Origin: Paratrimastix pyriformis
Taxonomy: Eukaryota; Preaxostyla; Paratrimastigidae
Assembly: GCA_027972325.1 (NCBI GenBank)
Contig: JAPMOS010000001.1
Coordinates: forward strand, 715,001 to 779,000
Direction: 5' to 3'
Length of the DNA: 64,000 nucleotides
Below the pieces are notes generated by a model. It was given only the letters and a program-made list of their open reading frames with translations, had not been told where the DNA came from and did no database searches. Shown in pieces: positions 1 to 11,910 of this stretch; the stretch's first letter is position 1, and the number at the start of each line of letters is the position of its first letter. Both the position numbers and the translations under genes were made by a program.

Positions 1-3000
1 CTCACCCGGCCTCACTGCCTCGGCAGCGGCAGCGGCTGCGGCTGCGGCGGCATCCCGGCGGCTGGCGCGCCCCTCGCCCATCGAGATCATCACCCGGGGG
101 CGGCTGTTCAGCTGCACGGCCATCCCGCGGCTGCAGGTGGGCGGGGCGGCGCCCTTCTCGCTGCGGCACCGCATCCGGGAGGCCATCGACCCGCGGCCCC
201 ACACGGTGGCCCTGACGGTGGCCTGGGAGGCCATCCGGGCCCAGACGGCCGCCACCGGCGCCCAGGCCCTCGGCAACCTGGGGCTGGTCCTCTACCTGCG
301 CCGGGGCGAGCGCGGCCTCCGCCGGGTGCGGCCATGGCGGGCCCTGCTGCACGAGTACCGGCGCCGCCTGCGCAACAGCCCGGAGACGACGGGGGTGCCG
401 TTGTACGACTGCTCGGGCCAGGACCAAGCCGCCCAGCCGCGGCTGATGGACTGCGGTCCGGGATCCTCGATCGAGTCCCTCCTGCGGCCCTTCGTCACAC
501 TCAGCCACATTCATTGCATCCTGGCCTGCGCCACGGGGCAGGGTCCGTACTCCCATCCCCTTCGTCGTCTTGGTTTCGTTCTCGTTCATCGTGGTGGCGG
601 CTTTCCTCTCTCCATGCGCCCCGTTCGAGTGCACTCCTCTGCTGCACCACCCCATCCTCTCACCCTCCCACTGGGGGGGCGTGGCCGCAGAGGATCTCAT
701 CCCGGTTTTCTACCGGGCGATGGTGGCCGCCCGGCCCAACGAGGCGGATGGCAGCATCGACCCGCGCCTCCTCGACACAACCCGAGCCAGCTGCCACTAC
801 CCGCTGAACGTCTCCCCCGCCGAGCAGGCCCGGCACGCCCGGGCCCTGAGCCAATGGAGCGGTGCCGTCCCGACGCCCAGCGAGCCACAGACGCCATGGC
901 TGGAGCATGGCAGCGCCCTGAGCATGTGGTCGCGCATCTTTCGCTCGCAGCGCTTCGTGCTGCGCTACCTGGGGGTCGACGGGGGCGCGGCTTATGACTC
1001 GGTGCCGCCCTCGATGGTGGGCCTGTGCCTGTACGCTGCTCGGCTGGTTCGCAAGGTGGGCAACTGGGAGCACGCCCAACAGATGCTTTCAAAGGCATGC
1101 GGCGCCATCGAGCCGGTCTGCCTTCCCTCCGATCTCCTCGCCTTCCCGGCCCGACAGGGGTGCTGGCTCATCTGATTCACGGCCATCCTCCCGCCCCCAC
1201 GCCCTGGGCCTGGCTAGGGCACTCCAATGGCCATCCAAGCCGAGCTGGCCCAGTGCCGCCTCATCGCGGCCCGTGACGGGGTGGTCCGTCCGCCAAGGCT
1301 GACCCGTCACCGCCCCACCCCCACCCACCTCACCGCCGCCATCATCACGTTTCTCACCACCCCGGCACCCATTCTCCCGCCTCGCTCTGCCCCCCAGGGC
1401 CCGGCCATGGGCCGCCTGTGGGAGAGCGTCGAGCCGCTGCTGGGGGCCTTCCGGGGGACGCTGGCCTGGTCGAACGCGGCCAGCCCGGGCTTCGGGGCCC
1501 TGCTGCTCTCCCAGCTGCCCGTCGTGGCGCCCGCCGCCGCCCCCGCAGCCCCCGCAGCCCCCGCAGCCCCCGCCCCGGGCGACGCCCTCCATGAGCTGCG
1601 GGCGGCCCTGCCCATGCATCGGCTGGGCTTCTACCTGAAGCAGACCCCGCCCGCCCTGCAGCAGCTGCACGCCCGCTTCCTGCTGCCCGTCTACGTGCCC
1701 GCCTGCACCGGCCCCCAGCAGCAGCAGCAGCAGCAACTGGCGGGGTCCTCCCCGTCCGGCGGCCCCACCGGCACCTCGGCGGCGCAGGGCGGCGAGCCGG
1801 CGGCGGCGGTGGCTGGGGCTGGGGCGACGGCCCAGTTCCCGACGTGCGCCCTGGCGATGGCCATGTCCGAGCAGATGCGGGTCAAGACCATCTCGGCCCT
1901 GGCCAAGTGGATCGACCGGGCCGCCGAGCCGCCGCCCCCGGCCCGCCCCTCGCTGGTGAGCCTGCTCGACCCCCCCGAGGCCTCCGCCGCCTCCGCCTCT
2001 CCCTCTGCCGCCACCGCCACCGCCACCGTCACTGCCACCGCCGGCCCCGCCGCCGCGGGGAGCCAACAGCAGCCCCAGCAGCCGCTGACGGCAGCCGCGG
2101 CCGTGGCCCGGATCACGGAGGCCATGGGGGCCGGCGACCGGGTGCCGCTGCTGCTGTGCCGCGAACAGGACCAGATCGCCCGCATGCGGGCCTACGGGGC
2201 CGCCCTGGCGCTGCACTGCCACGGCCACCCGGCGGCCGCCAGCCCCGCCACGGGAGCTACTGCTGCTGCTGCTGCTGCTGCTGCTGGCCGTGCTGTGACG
2301 GGAGCGGGAGCGGGTGCGGGTGCGGGCATTGGCGCGGGTGCGGGCGTGGGCGTGAGCATGGGCCTTCCTGCCCTCCGGCCGGCGGACACGCCCTCGGCAG
2401 CAACCGAAGCCCCGCTGGACCTGCCGACCCCGCCCGCCCCGATGGGGCACGCGGTCCTGCAGCAGGAGCTCCGCTGCAGCCGCGAGCTGTCCACCGGGGC
2501 CATGGCCCCCTGCGGGCTGCTCCGGATGGCCACCCTGCTGGCCCCCACCCACGCCATGGCCTACTGGCACTACCACGACTGGTGCTACCGGCACGCCCAC
2601 CAGGCCCTGGCCGCCTGCATGCTGCCCCCACCGCCACCGTCCACCACTGCGACGTCTGCTGCCGCGCCGGCGGTGTCCGCCATCGCCGTGCCCCCTGCCT
2701 GGGCCCTAGAGCAGGCCGCCCTGCTGGCTGGTGGCAACACCACCACTGCCGCCGCCGCCGCCACCACCACCACCACCCCCTCGGTTGCCGCGGCTGCCGC
2801 GGATTCGCAGTCACTGCTGGTGCGCGAGCTGGCGGTGGCCCTGGCCACGGCGCCCGCGGGGAGCCCCGACCCGGTCCGGCAGCCGGTGGAGGCCCTGGTG
2901 AGCCGGCTGGGGGCCGGGCCGGCCGAGGAGCAGGCCCAGCTGGCGGCCACCGTGGGCCGGATGGATGCCCTGTGTGCCCGGGGCCGCCTGGGCCCGACCC

Positions 3001-6000
3001 CGGCCCGGGTGCGGGCCGTCTACGGGCGCCTCGAGGCCGAGACGGTCCAGCGGCCGGCCCTGCTGCTGGCCGAGAGCATCGGGGCCGCGGCCCGCATGCT
3101 GCAGCTGGCCCCGGCGGCGGCCACCAAGACCCTGGCCGTCTCGACGGCCCTGCTGCGGCTGCTGCACCTGGCCCGGCTGCTGGGCCCGCTGGTGGCCCTG
3201 GTCCCGGGCGCCGGCCGGCATTCCCCGGCGGAGGCGGAGGCGGCGGCGGCGGTGGAGGAGGAGGAGATCGCCGCCGCCGCCCCTGCTGCCGCCGCCCCGC
3301 TGCCCACCCGGCGGCAGCTGGTCGTGCGACTGGTGGGGGCCCTGCGGCGGGCCCTGCTGGGGACGCCGGCCCTGCTGTGGCGCCCGCTGGCCCAGCAGCT
3401 GGTGGCCCGGCTGGCCGAGCCGGGGGGCCAGCGGCCCCTGCTGGGGGAGCTCTGCGAGCGGCTGGCCCGGCGGTACCCGTACGACGTCTTCTGGGAGGCC
3501 GTGGTGCGCACCCAGGCCGGCCAGGACGTCCAGGGGGCCATGGCGGTCTTCGGCCAGAACGCGGCCTACCAGAAGATGGTCCGCCAGACGGGCCGCTTCA
3601 TCGGCAGCCTCGTGCGGATCGGCCAGATGGTCAGCGAGGACTGGTGCGCGCGCCTGTGCCGCGTGCGGCGCCTCCTGACGGACCGCTTTGCGACCCTCTT
3701 CCGGCGGGCCCTTCGCGAGGTGGTGGCCGCCGCCCCCGACAGCAGCAGCGGCGGCGGCAGCGACGACCAGGGCAGCAGCCCCAGCCCTGCCCAGGTGGCC
3801 CAGGCCCATGCGGCCTACCGCGGGCTGCTGGCCCCCGTCGTGGCCCTCATCGAGCAGATGCTCTCCAGGGCTCAGGCGGCCTTGACGGCTTCGGAGCAGT
3901 CCTCGTCTACCGCCGCCGCCGCCACCACCACCATCACCACTCCCAGCGGCGCCGCTCGTCCCACAGCCTCGCCGCCCGTCCTGCCGGCCACCAGCAACAG
4001 CGTGCTATCCCCTTTGGTCATGCAGTCCGGCGCTGCCGATCTGACCGGCCAACCCGCTTCTACTCCGGCTGACCCAATCCCAACCCTTCTCGCCCCACGG
4101 CGCGGCCTGCTGGCTGGGGAGGAGCGCTTCCTGGGGCGGTGGCTGCCCGAGCTGCGCAAGGCCCTGGCGGCCCTGCAGGCGGAACCCCCGCCGGCCTACC
4201 TGGGGGCCTGCCTGGAGGCGCTGCTTGCCCGCCCCGACGCCTTGCCCTCCGAGCTGCCGGACGCCTTCCCCCGCGGGGCCCCGCCCACGGCCGAGGTGCT
4301 GGTGGCCCTCTCGCAGCGCCTCTGCGCCCGGTACGAGCACCCGTGTGCTGGAAGGCTCCTGCCGGGCAATGGCTGGCTCCGGACCCGGTGTGCACTTCAC
4401 ACCCGGACCCTGGTGCCCCATCTGTGTATGCCCCGCCGCCGCCACCGGGCCCACGCCATCCCCGAGGAGCCACCCGAGACCCCCCACGCCTGCGCCCCGG
4501 CCTCCCAGGCGACCGCCGCCGCCCCGGCGCCCGAATCAGCCAGCGCTTCCGGACCCGCCCCGGCTGGCCCCCTTTCCTCGGCACCAGGCGAGCGCCGGGT
4601 CCGCCGCCGGCCGCCCCACCTCACCCCGCTGGCCGTACCTGACCCGCATGCGAACGCGGGTGCCGTGTCGCCTTTGTCGCCCTCGGCAGAAGAAGATGAG
4701 TGCTTGGCCGGCTTGGAGCGTGGCCCGCACCCCCAACAGCGCCACGGGCCTTCCCACGCCCTGCGTCGGAGTGACAGCGAGAGCAGTACCTCAGTCCTCA
4801 GTCTCAGCTCCCCCTCCAGGAGGTCGCCCGCTCCCGGGAGTTCCCGGGGCGCCCCGACCCCCGCCGAGCATGTTCCTGAGGGACCCTCTCCCCGCTCGGG
4901 CCGCTCCGGGTCCGAGGCCACGCCCGCGCCGCCACGCCCCCACCGCCAGTCGGCCAAGAGCCGCGGACAGGCGCTGGCCTGGCCGTGGTCGTTCGGGGAC
5001 TCGCTGTCGTCGAGCGAGAGCGAGGCCGAGCTGCAGACGCCCCGGACGGCCACCTCCCGGGGCCGGCGCGGCGGCCGGGGCCGGTTCCGCCACCCACCCA
5101 CCCCCGACGCCCAGCTGCCCCTGGACGCGGTGTGCCCCCTGGGCCGGCTGGTGCCCATGCCCGGGATGGCCCCCGACATGGTGCCCCTCACCTTCACCGT
5201 GCGCCACGCCACCTTCCTGCCCCCGCCGCCCCTGCTCCGAAGCCACCCCGGCTCGTCCACCCCTTCCAGCGTCGCGGCCACCCCGTCGGGAGGCCCCCTC
5301 ACTGCCCGCCCACCCGCCTCGCCGGCCTCGCCCGTCGGGGGGGCCATGGCCCGGAGCGCCTCGCTCATGCTCCCCATCGTGACGAGTCCCCTCGGCGAAG
5401 AGCCTCCCGCCACACCCGCCACCCCAGCGACGCCCTTCCCTCTGCCACCCCCCAGCGGGCGAGGCAACGGTTGCGCTTCCACAAGCAGCTTGCCCACCTC
5501 CTGCTGGAGCACGATCGGGGCCTCGTGCCACACCTTCTCGGACTCGGACGGCTCCGTCCGCCCGCCGGGCGCCCTCCGGGTGCGGCTGTGGGTGACCCCC
5601 GTCCTGCCAGGCCCGCAGCTCCCGGTCCTCTCGGCCGCCGCCGCCCAGACGAACGAGGAGGCCGACGGGCTCCGGCTGCCCAGCGACCCGGTCCTCTCGG
5701 CCGGCCCGACCCTGCCCCAGGTGCCCCCGCCGACTCAGAATGCGGCCCTCTTCGCGGCGCCCCCTGTGACGGTCGTCAGCCTGCTGCCCCACATCGAGCT
5801 CATGTGGGGCGCCCAAGCCAGCGTGGGCATGGTCGAGGCCTCCTGCCCCAAGCAGGTGGGCGTGCTGGGCAGCGACGGCGTGGTGCGCACCTTCTACCTG
5901 TCGTCCTCGCCGCCTGGGCCCACCGTCGGCCACTGGGAGCTCGTCCTTGCCCGAATGGGCTTCCTCATCAACCAGCTCATCGGGCGCATCCTGAAGCAGG

Positions 6001-8829
6001 TCTCCGGTTGTTATCAGGCGGGCGGTGGGGCGAGTGGGCGGGCGGTGGGGGCGAGTGGGCGGGCGAGTGGCCGACGCAGTGATGACGATATCGCCGCGCG
6101 CTCATGTGCCTGTGTCAATCTCCCCCCGCAGAACGGCGGGGTGCCGCTCCCATGGAGCACCCCGAACGTGGTGCCCCTGGATGGCGCAACCGTGCTGCTC
6201 TCGCGTGCCTCGGGCTTCGTGACGCCGGCGTCCCTCTACGCGGATCTCTCCCCATCCAAGACCCCCGGTCTGCGAGATGAGATCAGCTCCCCCAGACCCC
6301 TCATTCCGCCGTCATCGGATTGCGTTCTTGTTGCACCCCCCGCAGACACCCTCGACTTGCACCGGCGCGCCCTGCTGCGGTCCCTGCTGAGTGCCCCTGA
6401 GCTCTCGGCCTGCCTTCCCCGGCCCGAGAGTCCCCTGCAGTGTCCCCCGGGCCTGCTGCGCGCGGCATTTGAGCTGCTCCTGGCCCACTCCCCGGTGCCT
6501 CCGCACGCCCTGCGGGACATGCTGATGGGGCTGGCCTGGGGACCCTCGGCTTGGATGACCATCCAAACCACCCACGCCCACTCGGTGGGCCTGACGGCTG
6601 CGGTGGGGTACTTCCTGGGACTGGCCGAGCGCTGCGGCAACACGCTCCTGGTGGCCACCCAGGGCGACATCGGGCCCATCGGACACGTGGTCAACTCGAG
6701 GTGGAACACTCTGGGGGCCCCCGTGGGCGCCGAGGGCTCCTTCGAGCAGGCCCAGGTGCCGTTCCGGATCACCCCGGTCCGCTTTCTCGCCCCTTGCCGC
6801 TCTTCGGCCGCCCCGCCACCCGCATCACTCGCCCCCCGCCATCCTCACCGCTGCCCCGGGTCGCGACGCCTCCCGCACTCTTGTACAGGCTCTTGTCAGC
6901 TCGCTCTCTCGGGTGGGTCGCCACGGGCTCTTCTCGGACATGGCCCTGCTGGCGCTCAACGGCCTCTGCGCTGCCCAGGAGCCACTCGGCCATCTGATGG
7001 AAGGCTTCTTGGCGGACCCCTTCCTGGCCGGCAACGCCGCTGCCGCCGCGCATCCCGACCTCAGCAACCGCTTCGACACGCCCCTGGCCCTGGCCGCCCT
7101 GGCCCGAGGCCTGGTCCTGCCCGCGCCCGCCGCGCCCGCCGCGCCCGCCCCCGCTGCCTCCGGGCCGACGGCCGCCTCGCCCACCCAGCGGCGGACCCAG
7201 CTGCTGCGAGCCGCCCACGCGGCGCTGGCCCTTGTGACGAGCGGGGCCCAGCTGGGCAGCGCCGAGGTCACGGCCGCCCTGACGGCCGCCACCGAGGCCG
7301 CCCGCCGACACGGGGAGGCGCTCCGCGGGCTGATCAGCACCCTGGACGCCAATGGGAACCTCTTCGCAGGATGTCCCGCACCCTCTGCTCTGTGGCATGG
7401 TGGCAGCGATCCGAGTGCCTCCGCCGAGACCGACGGCAGCATCCCGCCTCGGATGGGCCTCGATCAAGTCATGGTTCGTGCTCCATTGCCAATCGCCCTC
7501 ATGTCCCGGGCCGCCTCGTAAGTGGGTTCCTCTGTCTGTCTCTGCCTCACCACTGCTCTGCTCGTCGCCTCGCCAGCGTGCCCTCTGGTGGTGCCGTCTG
7601 ATGGAAGCCGCGGCCGCCTTCCTGGCCGGTCCCCTCTCTCGTGCCGCTCGGCCTGTCGTGGCGGTCTGTGGGAATTGCCTCGGCCCCGCCGCCGCCGTGG
7701 CTCATCCGAATCCGCATGCCCTCCGCCTACGCCACGAATACTCTAGGGCGCGCTGGCGCTTCTGCAGTCGGGAGCCATCGCGGTGTGGGGCCGGCTTCTC
7801 GCGGGTTGCCGCCACTGTTTTGAGCTTCTCGGCGACTCCCCGACCTCCCCTCCGACCCTCGTCACTGGCGCCGCCGCCGGAACGGGCGCCTGCACGGAAC
7901 CCTTCCCCGATCTGGCGCCCGCCCCCGAGCCGGCCGTGGCCGCCCACCCGCGCACGCTCGATTTCTGCGTGTGGGTGGGCGGGTCGCTGCCCGCCATCGA
8001 AGGCCCCTCGTGGGCGGCCCAGTGGGGCTTGCTCGCCCAACACGCGGACACCTCGTCCCGCCTGCTGGGGGCGGCGATGGACGCCCTGGGCATCGAGGCA
8101 TCGAGGCCCGCCCCTGGGGTCTCGGGCACCGCCGGCCCCGCCGAACTGGAAATGCTTCACGCGGATCGTCTGACGGCCCTGCTGCAGCATCTCGGCGTCG
8201 GCAAGGCCCAACCTTGGACCCGCAGCGCGAGCCTCTTGGGGTTGCAGCTGCTGGCCGCTGTCGCCAGGGCAGCCTCCTCGCGCCCACAGGCAGCCCCAGA
8301 CAAGGGTGATTGCAGCCCCTTCGATCCGGCTTGTGTCGACGCGCTGCTGGCGGAGCCGCTCCGGGGCTGGCTTGGACTGCCCACTTGCGGGCCGGCTCTG
8401 CCCCAGTGTCAGGACCCCGATCTGGCCTGGCTGGCCGCCCGCTTGACGGAAGACCACCGACAAGCTGACCAATTGACGGCGGCCGGTCTCAGCAGCCACG
8501 GCAGCCACCCTGCCCAGGCCGATCCAACCCGCGGCGACGGGGCCGTGGGACCCCAAGCCATGATCACCCGCATGGAACAACGCTTCGCAGGCAAGGCGCG
8601 CTTCACCCGCGAGGAGGTCTGCGCTCGGTCGCCCTGGGTATGGGTGCGCGTTGGCTGGATTTCTCTTCATCTCATCTCATTGGTGGGGGTATGGGTGCGC
8701 GTTGGCTGGATTTCTCTTCATCTCACCTCACTGGTGGGGGTCTTCGGGCAGATCAACAAGCTAACGGACGAGGCGATCACCGTGGAGCGTCTTGCCCAGT
8801 GGGACGCGACCATGCTCGCTTGGTTCTGA
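1..8829 (+). CDS. TRRAP: TRRAP/Tra1-like PIKK pseudokinase, 5' end outside window
   Basis: This is a multi-exon gene whose start lies left of the window. TRRAP/Tra1 is the activator-binding scaffold of SAGA and NuA4 histone acetyltransferase complexes. The C-terminal third follows the family order. A PIKK-like lobe lies at about 5530-6800, with PHIELMWG near 5790 and WMTIQTTHAHSVGLTAAVGY near 6550. VPFRITP follows near 6760, then a helical tail, and the protein ends TMLAWF. The usual PIKK catalytic and metal-binding residues are absent (AERCGNT where active kinases have GDRHLDN), as expected of TRRAP. Upstream (691-4350) is an Ala/Leu-rich helical FAT-like region with Gln, Pro and Ala low-complexity insertions; 4350-5500 is Ser/Pro/Arg-rich. 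Phase-consistent introns are 543-690, 1116-1217, 6000-6131, 6268-6345, 6777-6888 and 8617-8751. Exon joins at 7370-7800 are unresolved. Confidence 0.82.
8641..8742 (+). repeat. 51-bp tandem duplication inside the last TRRAP intron
   Basis: Two nearly identical 51-base copies (8641-8691 and 8692-8742), each beginning TGGGTGCGCG, lie within the intron 8617-8751. Only a few bases differ. The duplication preserves the reading frame through the intron, so a naive ORF runs across it. Confidence 0.85.
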
Positions 8830-8840
8830 GTCGACCCCCT

Positions 8841-9148
8841 CCTGCTCCTACTCCTGCTGCTCCTGCTCCTCTTGCTCTCCTGCTGCTCCTCCTGCTGCTC
8901 CTCCTGCTCCTCCTGCTCCTCCTGCTCCTCCTGCTCCTCCTGCTCCTCCTGCTCCTCCTGCTCCTCCTGCTCCTCCTGCTCCTCCTGCTCCTCCTGCTCC
9001 TCCTGCTCCTCCTGCTCCTCCTGCTCCTCCTGCTCCTCCTGCTCCTCCTGCTCCTCCTGCTCCTCCTGCTCCTCCTGCTCCTCCTGCTCCTCCTGCTCCT
9101 CCTGCTCCTCCTGCTCCTCCTGCTCCTCCTGCTCCTCCTCCTCTCCTC
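8841..9148. repeat. (TGCTCCTCC)n minisatellite downstream of TRRAP
   Basis: About 300 bases of a 9-bp unit, TGCTCCTCC, begin a few bases after the TRRAP stop codon. The repeat is pyrimidine-rich on the TRRAP sense strand and probably lies in its 3' UTR. Open frames through it encode only poly-Leu, Ser-Ser-Cys or Pro-Pro-Ala runs and are not genes. Confidence 0.95.
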
Positions 9149-9592
9149 CTTTGACTGGTTCAACCTTGCATTTTCTCGTAATCGGCCCGTTTTCTCAATG
9201 AGCGACCGATCCCGACCTTCAATTTTATCCCTCCCTCCAATATCCAGCCCAATTGCTGTTGTCCTGGGTGCACCCCCCCCCCCACCCACCCACCCCACCC
9301 CCGCTTGCACGTTCGTTTTTTGTTTCTCCTCGCCACATTCGGCTGGTTGTTCGCTTTTTCACACCCTGACTTGCTGCTATCTCGGATTTTACCTCCCTCC
9401 TCACCTCACCTCACTGATTGTTTTCTTCCACTTTCAATTTATTGCTTTTGTTTTAATTCGAGATTTTCTCTCAAAATCCTCGATGTTTGCGAACCATTCA
9501 TCTCGCGAAATTTAAACCCGGTACAAATTCTTTAACGCCCCGTCGAGCCCCACCGCAGCGTTTGGGAACCTTCAAGGGTCAAAGGACTCAAG
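9149..9592. other. AT-richer intergenic region
   Basis: The stretch between the minisatellite and the LMBR1 start is T-rich and C-rich, with no conserved frame or RNA gene seen. It contains a C-run near 9273-9300. It presumably holds the LMBR1 promoter. Confidence 0.6.
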
Positions 9593-11686
9593 ATGGCACT
9601 CGAGCTCTCTGCATGGCTCTACCATCTAATTGTATTCATCATTCTTGTGGGCTTCGTCGTCTTTTTCAATATCGTTTTTATCATCAAGTTCCAAGATCCT
9701 GAAGAAGAGGGACACGCCTACGTCGCAAAAGCGGCTACGGTTTGTCGCATCCAAACGTAGGTTTTGGAATGGGTGACATTTTTGTCCTGGGATGTCTCTC
9801 GGGTAGCTCGTTGGCCTCACATTCGCCTTCGCCTCGGTGCTGATGTTGCCCTTCGATATAGCACTCAGACCAGCCAATCAGTACTTCATGCCGCTTGTGT
9901 GGGAAATCTTCCTTATTGCCGCTGCTGTTCTCGTCTTCGCTGTCCTTCCGTTCTTCACCTATTTCTATGAGAATGAAGATGAGGGGTCCCGTTCGATTTC
10001 CCTCCCATTCCCTCACAGGCATATATCTCTGTAGCTGCGGCAAGCAGCTTTGCTGTGGTTTTGTGGGCAGCATTGTGACCCTGGGCGTCATGGCTGTTCT
10101 TATCCGTCCGTGCACATTTGTTCGACCACTTTTGGGACTTGGCTCTCTTCTTCCCTCCAGTGATTTTGTGGTGGTTCGTTGGCTACGCTGATGTTCCCAT
10201 GCGCCAGCTTGACTCCCCCATTCTCTCACCGAACGCCACCGGATGCTCCGCCTATGCCTGGCAGATTGTCCGTCCTGCTGTCCCTTCTTGTCCTCGCCCT
10301 AAAACGTGGTGGGGTGCTCCTTGCAGCGCAATCGGCTGGCCACCCTGAGCCCCTACGAGTACCCCAGCCCATACCGGGCGTTCGTCCACACCCGCATGTC
10401 CATCCCCGTGTATGCGATTGCCATCATCAGCACCATCGGCTGGGTTCTCCTGGTCATTTTCGGCGGCGTGGGTCTCTTCGCCCTGCCCCTCGACATGATT
10501 TCCGACTTCAGCACGCGCCCTCGCAAGCTCAGCGCCAAGGAGTCCGTGTGCCTCCCTTCCCTCCCTCATTCGCATGACCCATGGCGCCCATCACCCGCTG
10601 CCTCCCCCTCCGTTTCCAGGTTCGTCAAGGTCAAGACCGAACTCCGCGACAATGTGCGCAAGTTCGAGGAGGACCTGAAGGTGTTCGAGCAGCTCAACAG
10701 CGGGGCCGACAAGAAGCAGAAGGGCAAGATGCCCCGGATGCTCCGCGAGCTGCAGAGGGTCCGTCCTCGCCGTCCTCGCCGCTCGGTTTGACGGGAACCC
10801 TTCTCTCTTCGGGCGGGCAGAGATGCCTCGAGCTGGAGAAGGACGCCTCGCTGCTGACCCTGATCGACCACCCCAAGGACTACAACCCCCTCGTTTACTG
10901 GCTCGAGTTGGTGGGCGGCATTTTCGGGTCTGGCTGCCCCCACCCCCTCGGCCCTCGATGGGGTCTGACGCTCTCCGCTCCTCCGGGGTAGCATCATCAT
11001 CTCCGTGATCTGGGCCGCCCACATCCTGATTTATATGGCCTTCTTCAAGCTCTACCCCTTCCTGAACACCGTCTTCACGGTGCTGGACGGCGCCTTCCCC
11101 TACCTGGGCATCGTCTTCTATGGGATCTTCGTCTTCTACCTGCTCTGGTGCGTGGTCAAGGGCGCCTCCAAGATCGGCCTCCGGTTCCTGCTCTTCTCGG
11201 TTCACCCCATGAAGCTGCACGGGACCTTCATGAACAGCTTCCTCTTCAACACGTCCCTGGTCATCATCACCACCTTCGCCCTGATCCAGTTCGCCTGCAA
11301 CTGCTTCTCCGTCTACGCAACCAACACTTCCGTCCGAAGTCTGTCTTTCCTCCCAGCTTCCGGCCGCAGGGGTGGCGGTGGTCGGGTGGGTGGGTGGTGG
11401 GTGAGGACGCGGGGTGCTGGATTGGATCGGGCTGACCATCCTCTTCCCCTGTTCCGCTCCCCCCCCCCCCCCCCCCCCAGCCCTCTTCGGCAACCAAATC
11501 AAGAACATGTGGGGGCTGACCTACCTGTGGGACTACTACCCGTACGTGCTGCTGGGCGTCTCGGTGATCTCGCTGGTGTGGTCGGTGACGATCACCACCT
11601 GCCTCAAGAAGAAGGCCCGCGAGAAGCAGGAGAAGTCCATGCAGATGAGGACCATCAAGTCCTCCACCGTCCCCAGCCGTGTGTAA
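9593..11686 (+). CDS. LMBR1/LIMR-family multi-pass membrane protein (LMBRD1-like)
   Basis: The start MALELSAWLYHLIVF opens a transmembrane segment. Hydrophobic segments continue through the gene (for example MPLVWEIFLIAAAVLVFAVL, MSIPVYAIAIISTIGWVLLV and SIIISVIWAAHILIYMAFF). A charged coiled segment at about 10620-10750 is typical of the LMBR1 loop. The last third carries MKLHGTFMNSFLFNTSLVII and LFGNQIKNMWGLTYLW, which match the family's C-terminal motifs; the tail is Lys/Arg-rich. Relatives include the lysosomal cobalamin exporter LMBD1 and lipocalin-1 receptor LIMR; substrate is unknown here. The first intron (9740-9806, GTTTGT..TAG) is phase-exact. Later introns begin GTCCGT near 10107, 10268, 10543 and 10760, and GTCCGA near 11332. 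A C-run of about 20 bases forms the polypyrimidine tract before the last exon (near 11480). Confidence 0.8.
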
Positions 11687-11910
11687 ATCAGCGCCACCAC
11701 CCACCCCACCCACCCACCCTCCCCTTTCTGCTTCTTCTCCTTCCTCTTCCCCCTTCCCTTTTTTATCTTCCGTTTCCCGTGCTCGGCTGCTCCCTCCATC
11801 CCTTGATGCCTTTTCCGGATGGAACGCAATGGAGCGGGCGCCCCGCGGGGGGCGATGGTTCTCCGCAAGTTCGGTTTTTGTACAAGGTGACTCTCATCAC
11901 AAGAGGGTGA
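11687..11910. other. Convergent 3' region
   Basis: This gap lies between the LMBR1 stop and the end of the minus-strand SCAMP-like gene. It is CT-rich up to about 11800, with no coding or RNA signal seen. The exact end of the SCAMP-like gene is uncertain, so part may be its last exon or 3' UTR. Confidence 0.45.

Noticed and set aside
1089-2600. Long minus-strand open frames over TRRAP
   Set aside because: They are Gly/Arg/His-rich shadows of the GC-rich sense exons with no recognisable domain.
8640-9515. Open frame encoding a poly-Leu or Ser-Ser-Cys protein through the 9-bp repeat
   Set aside because: It is the translation of the (TGCTCCTCC)n array after the TRRAP stop, open in several frames simply because the unit has no stop.
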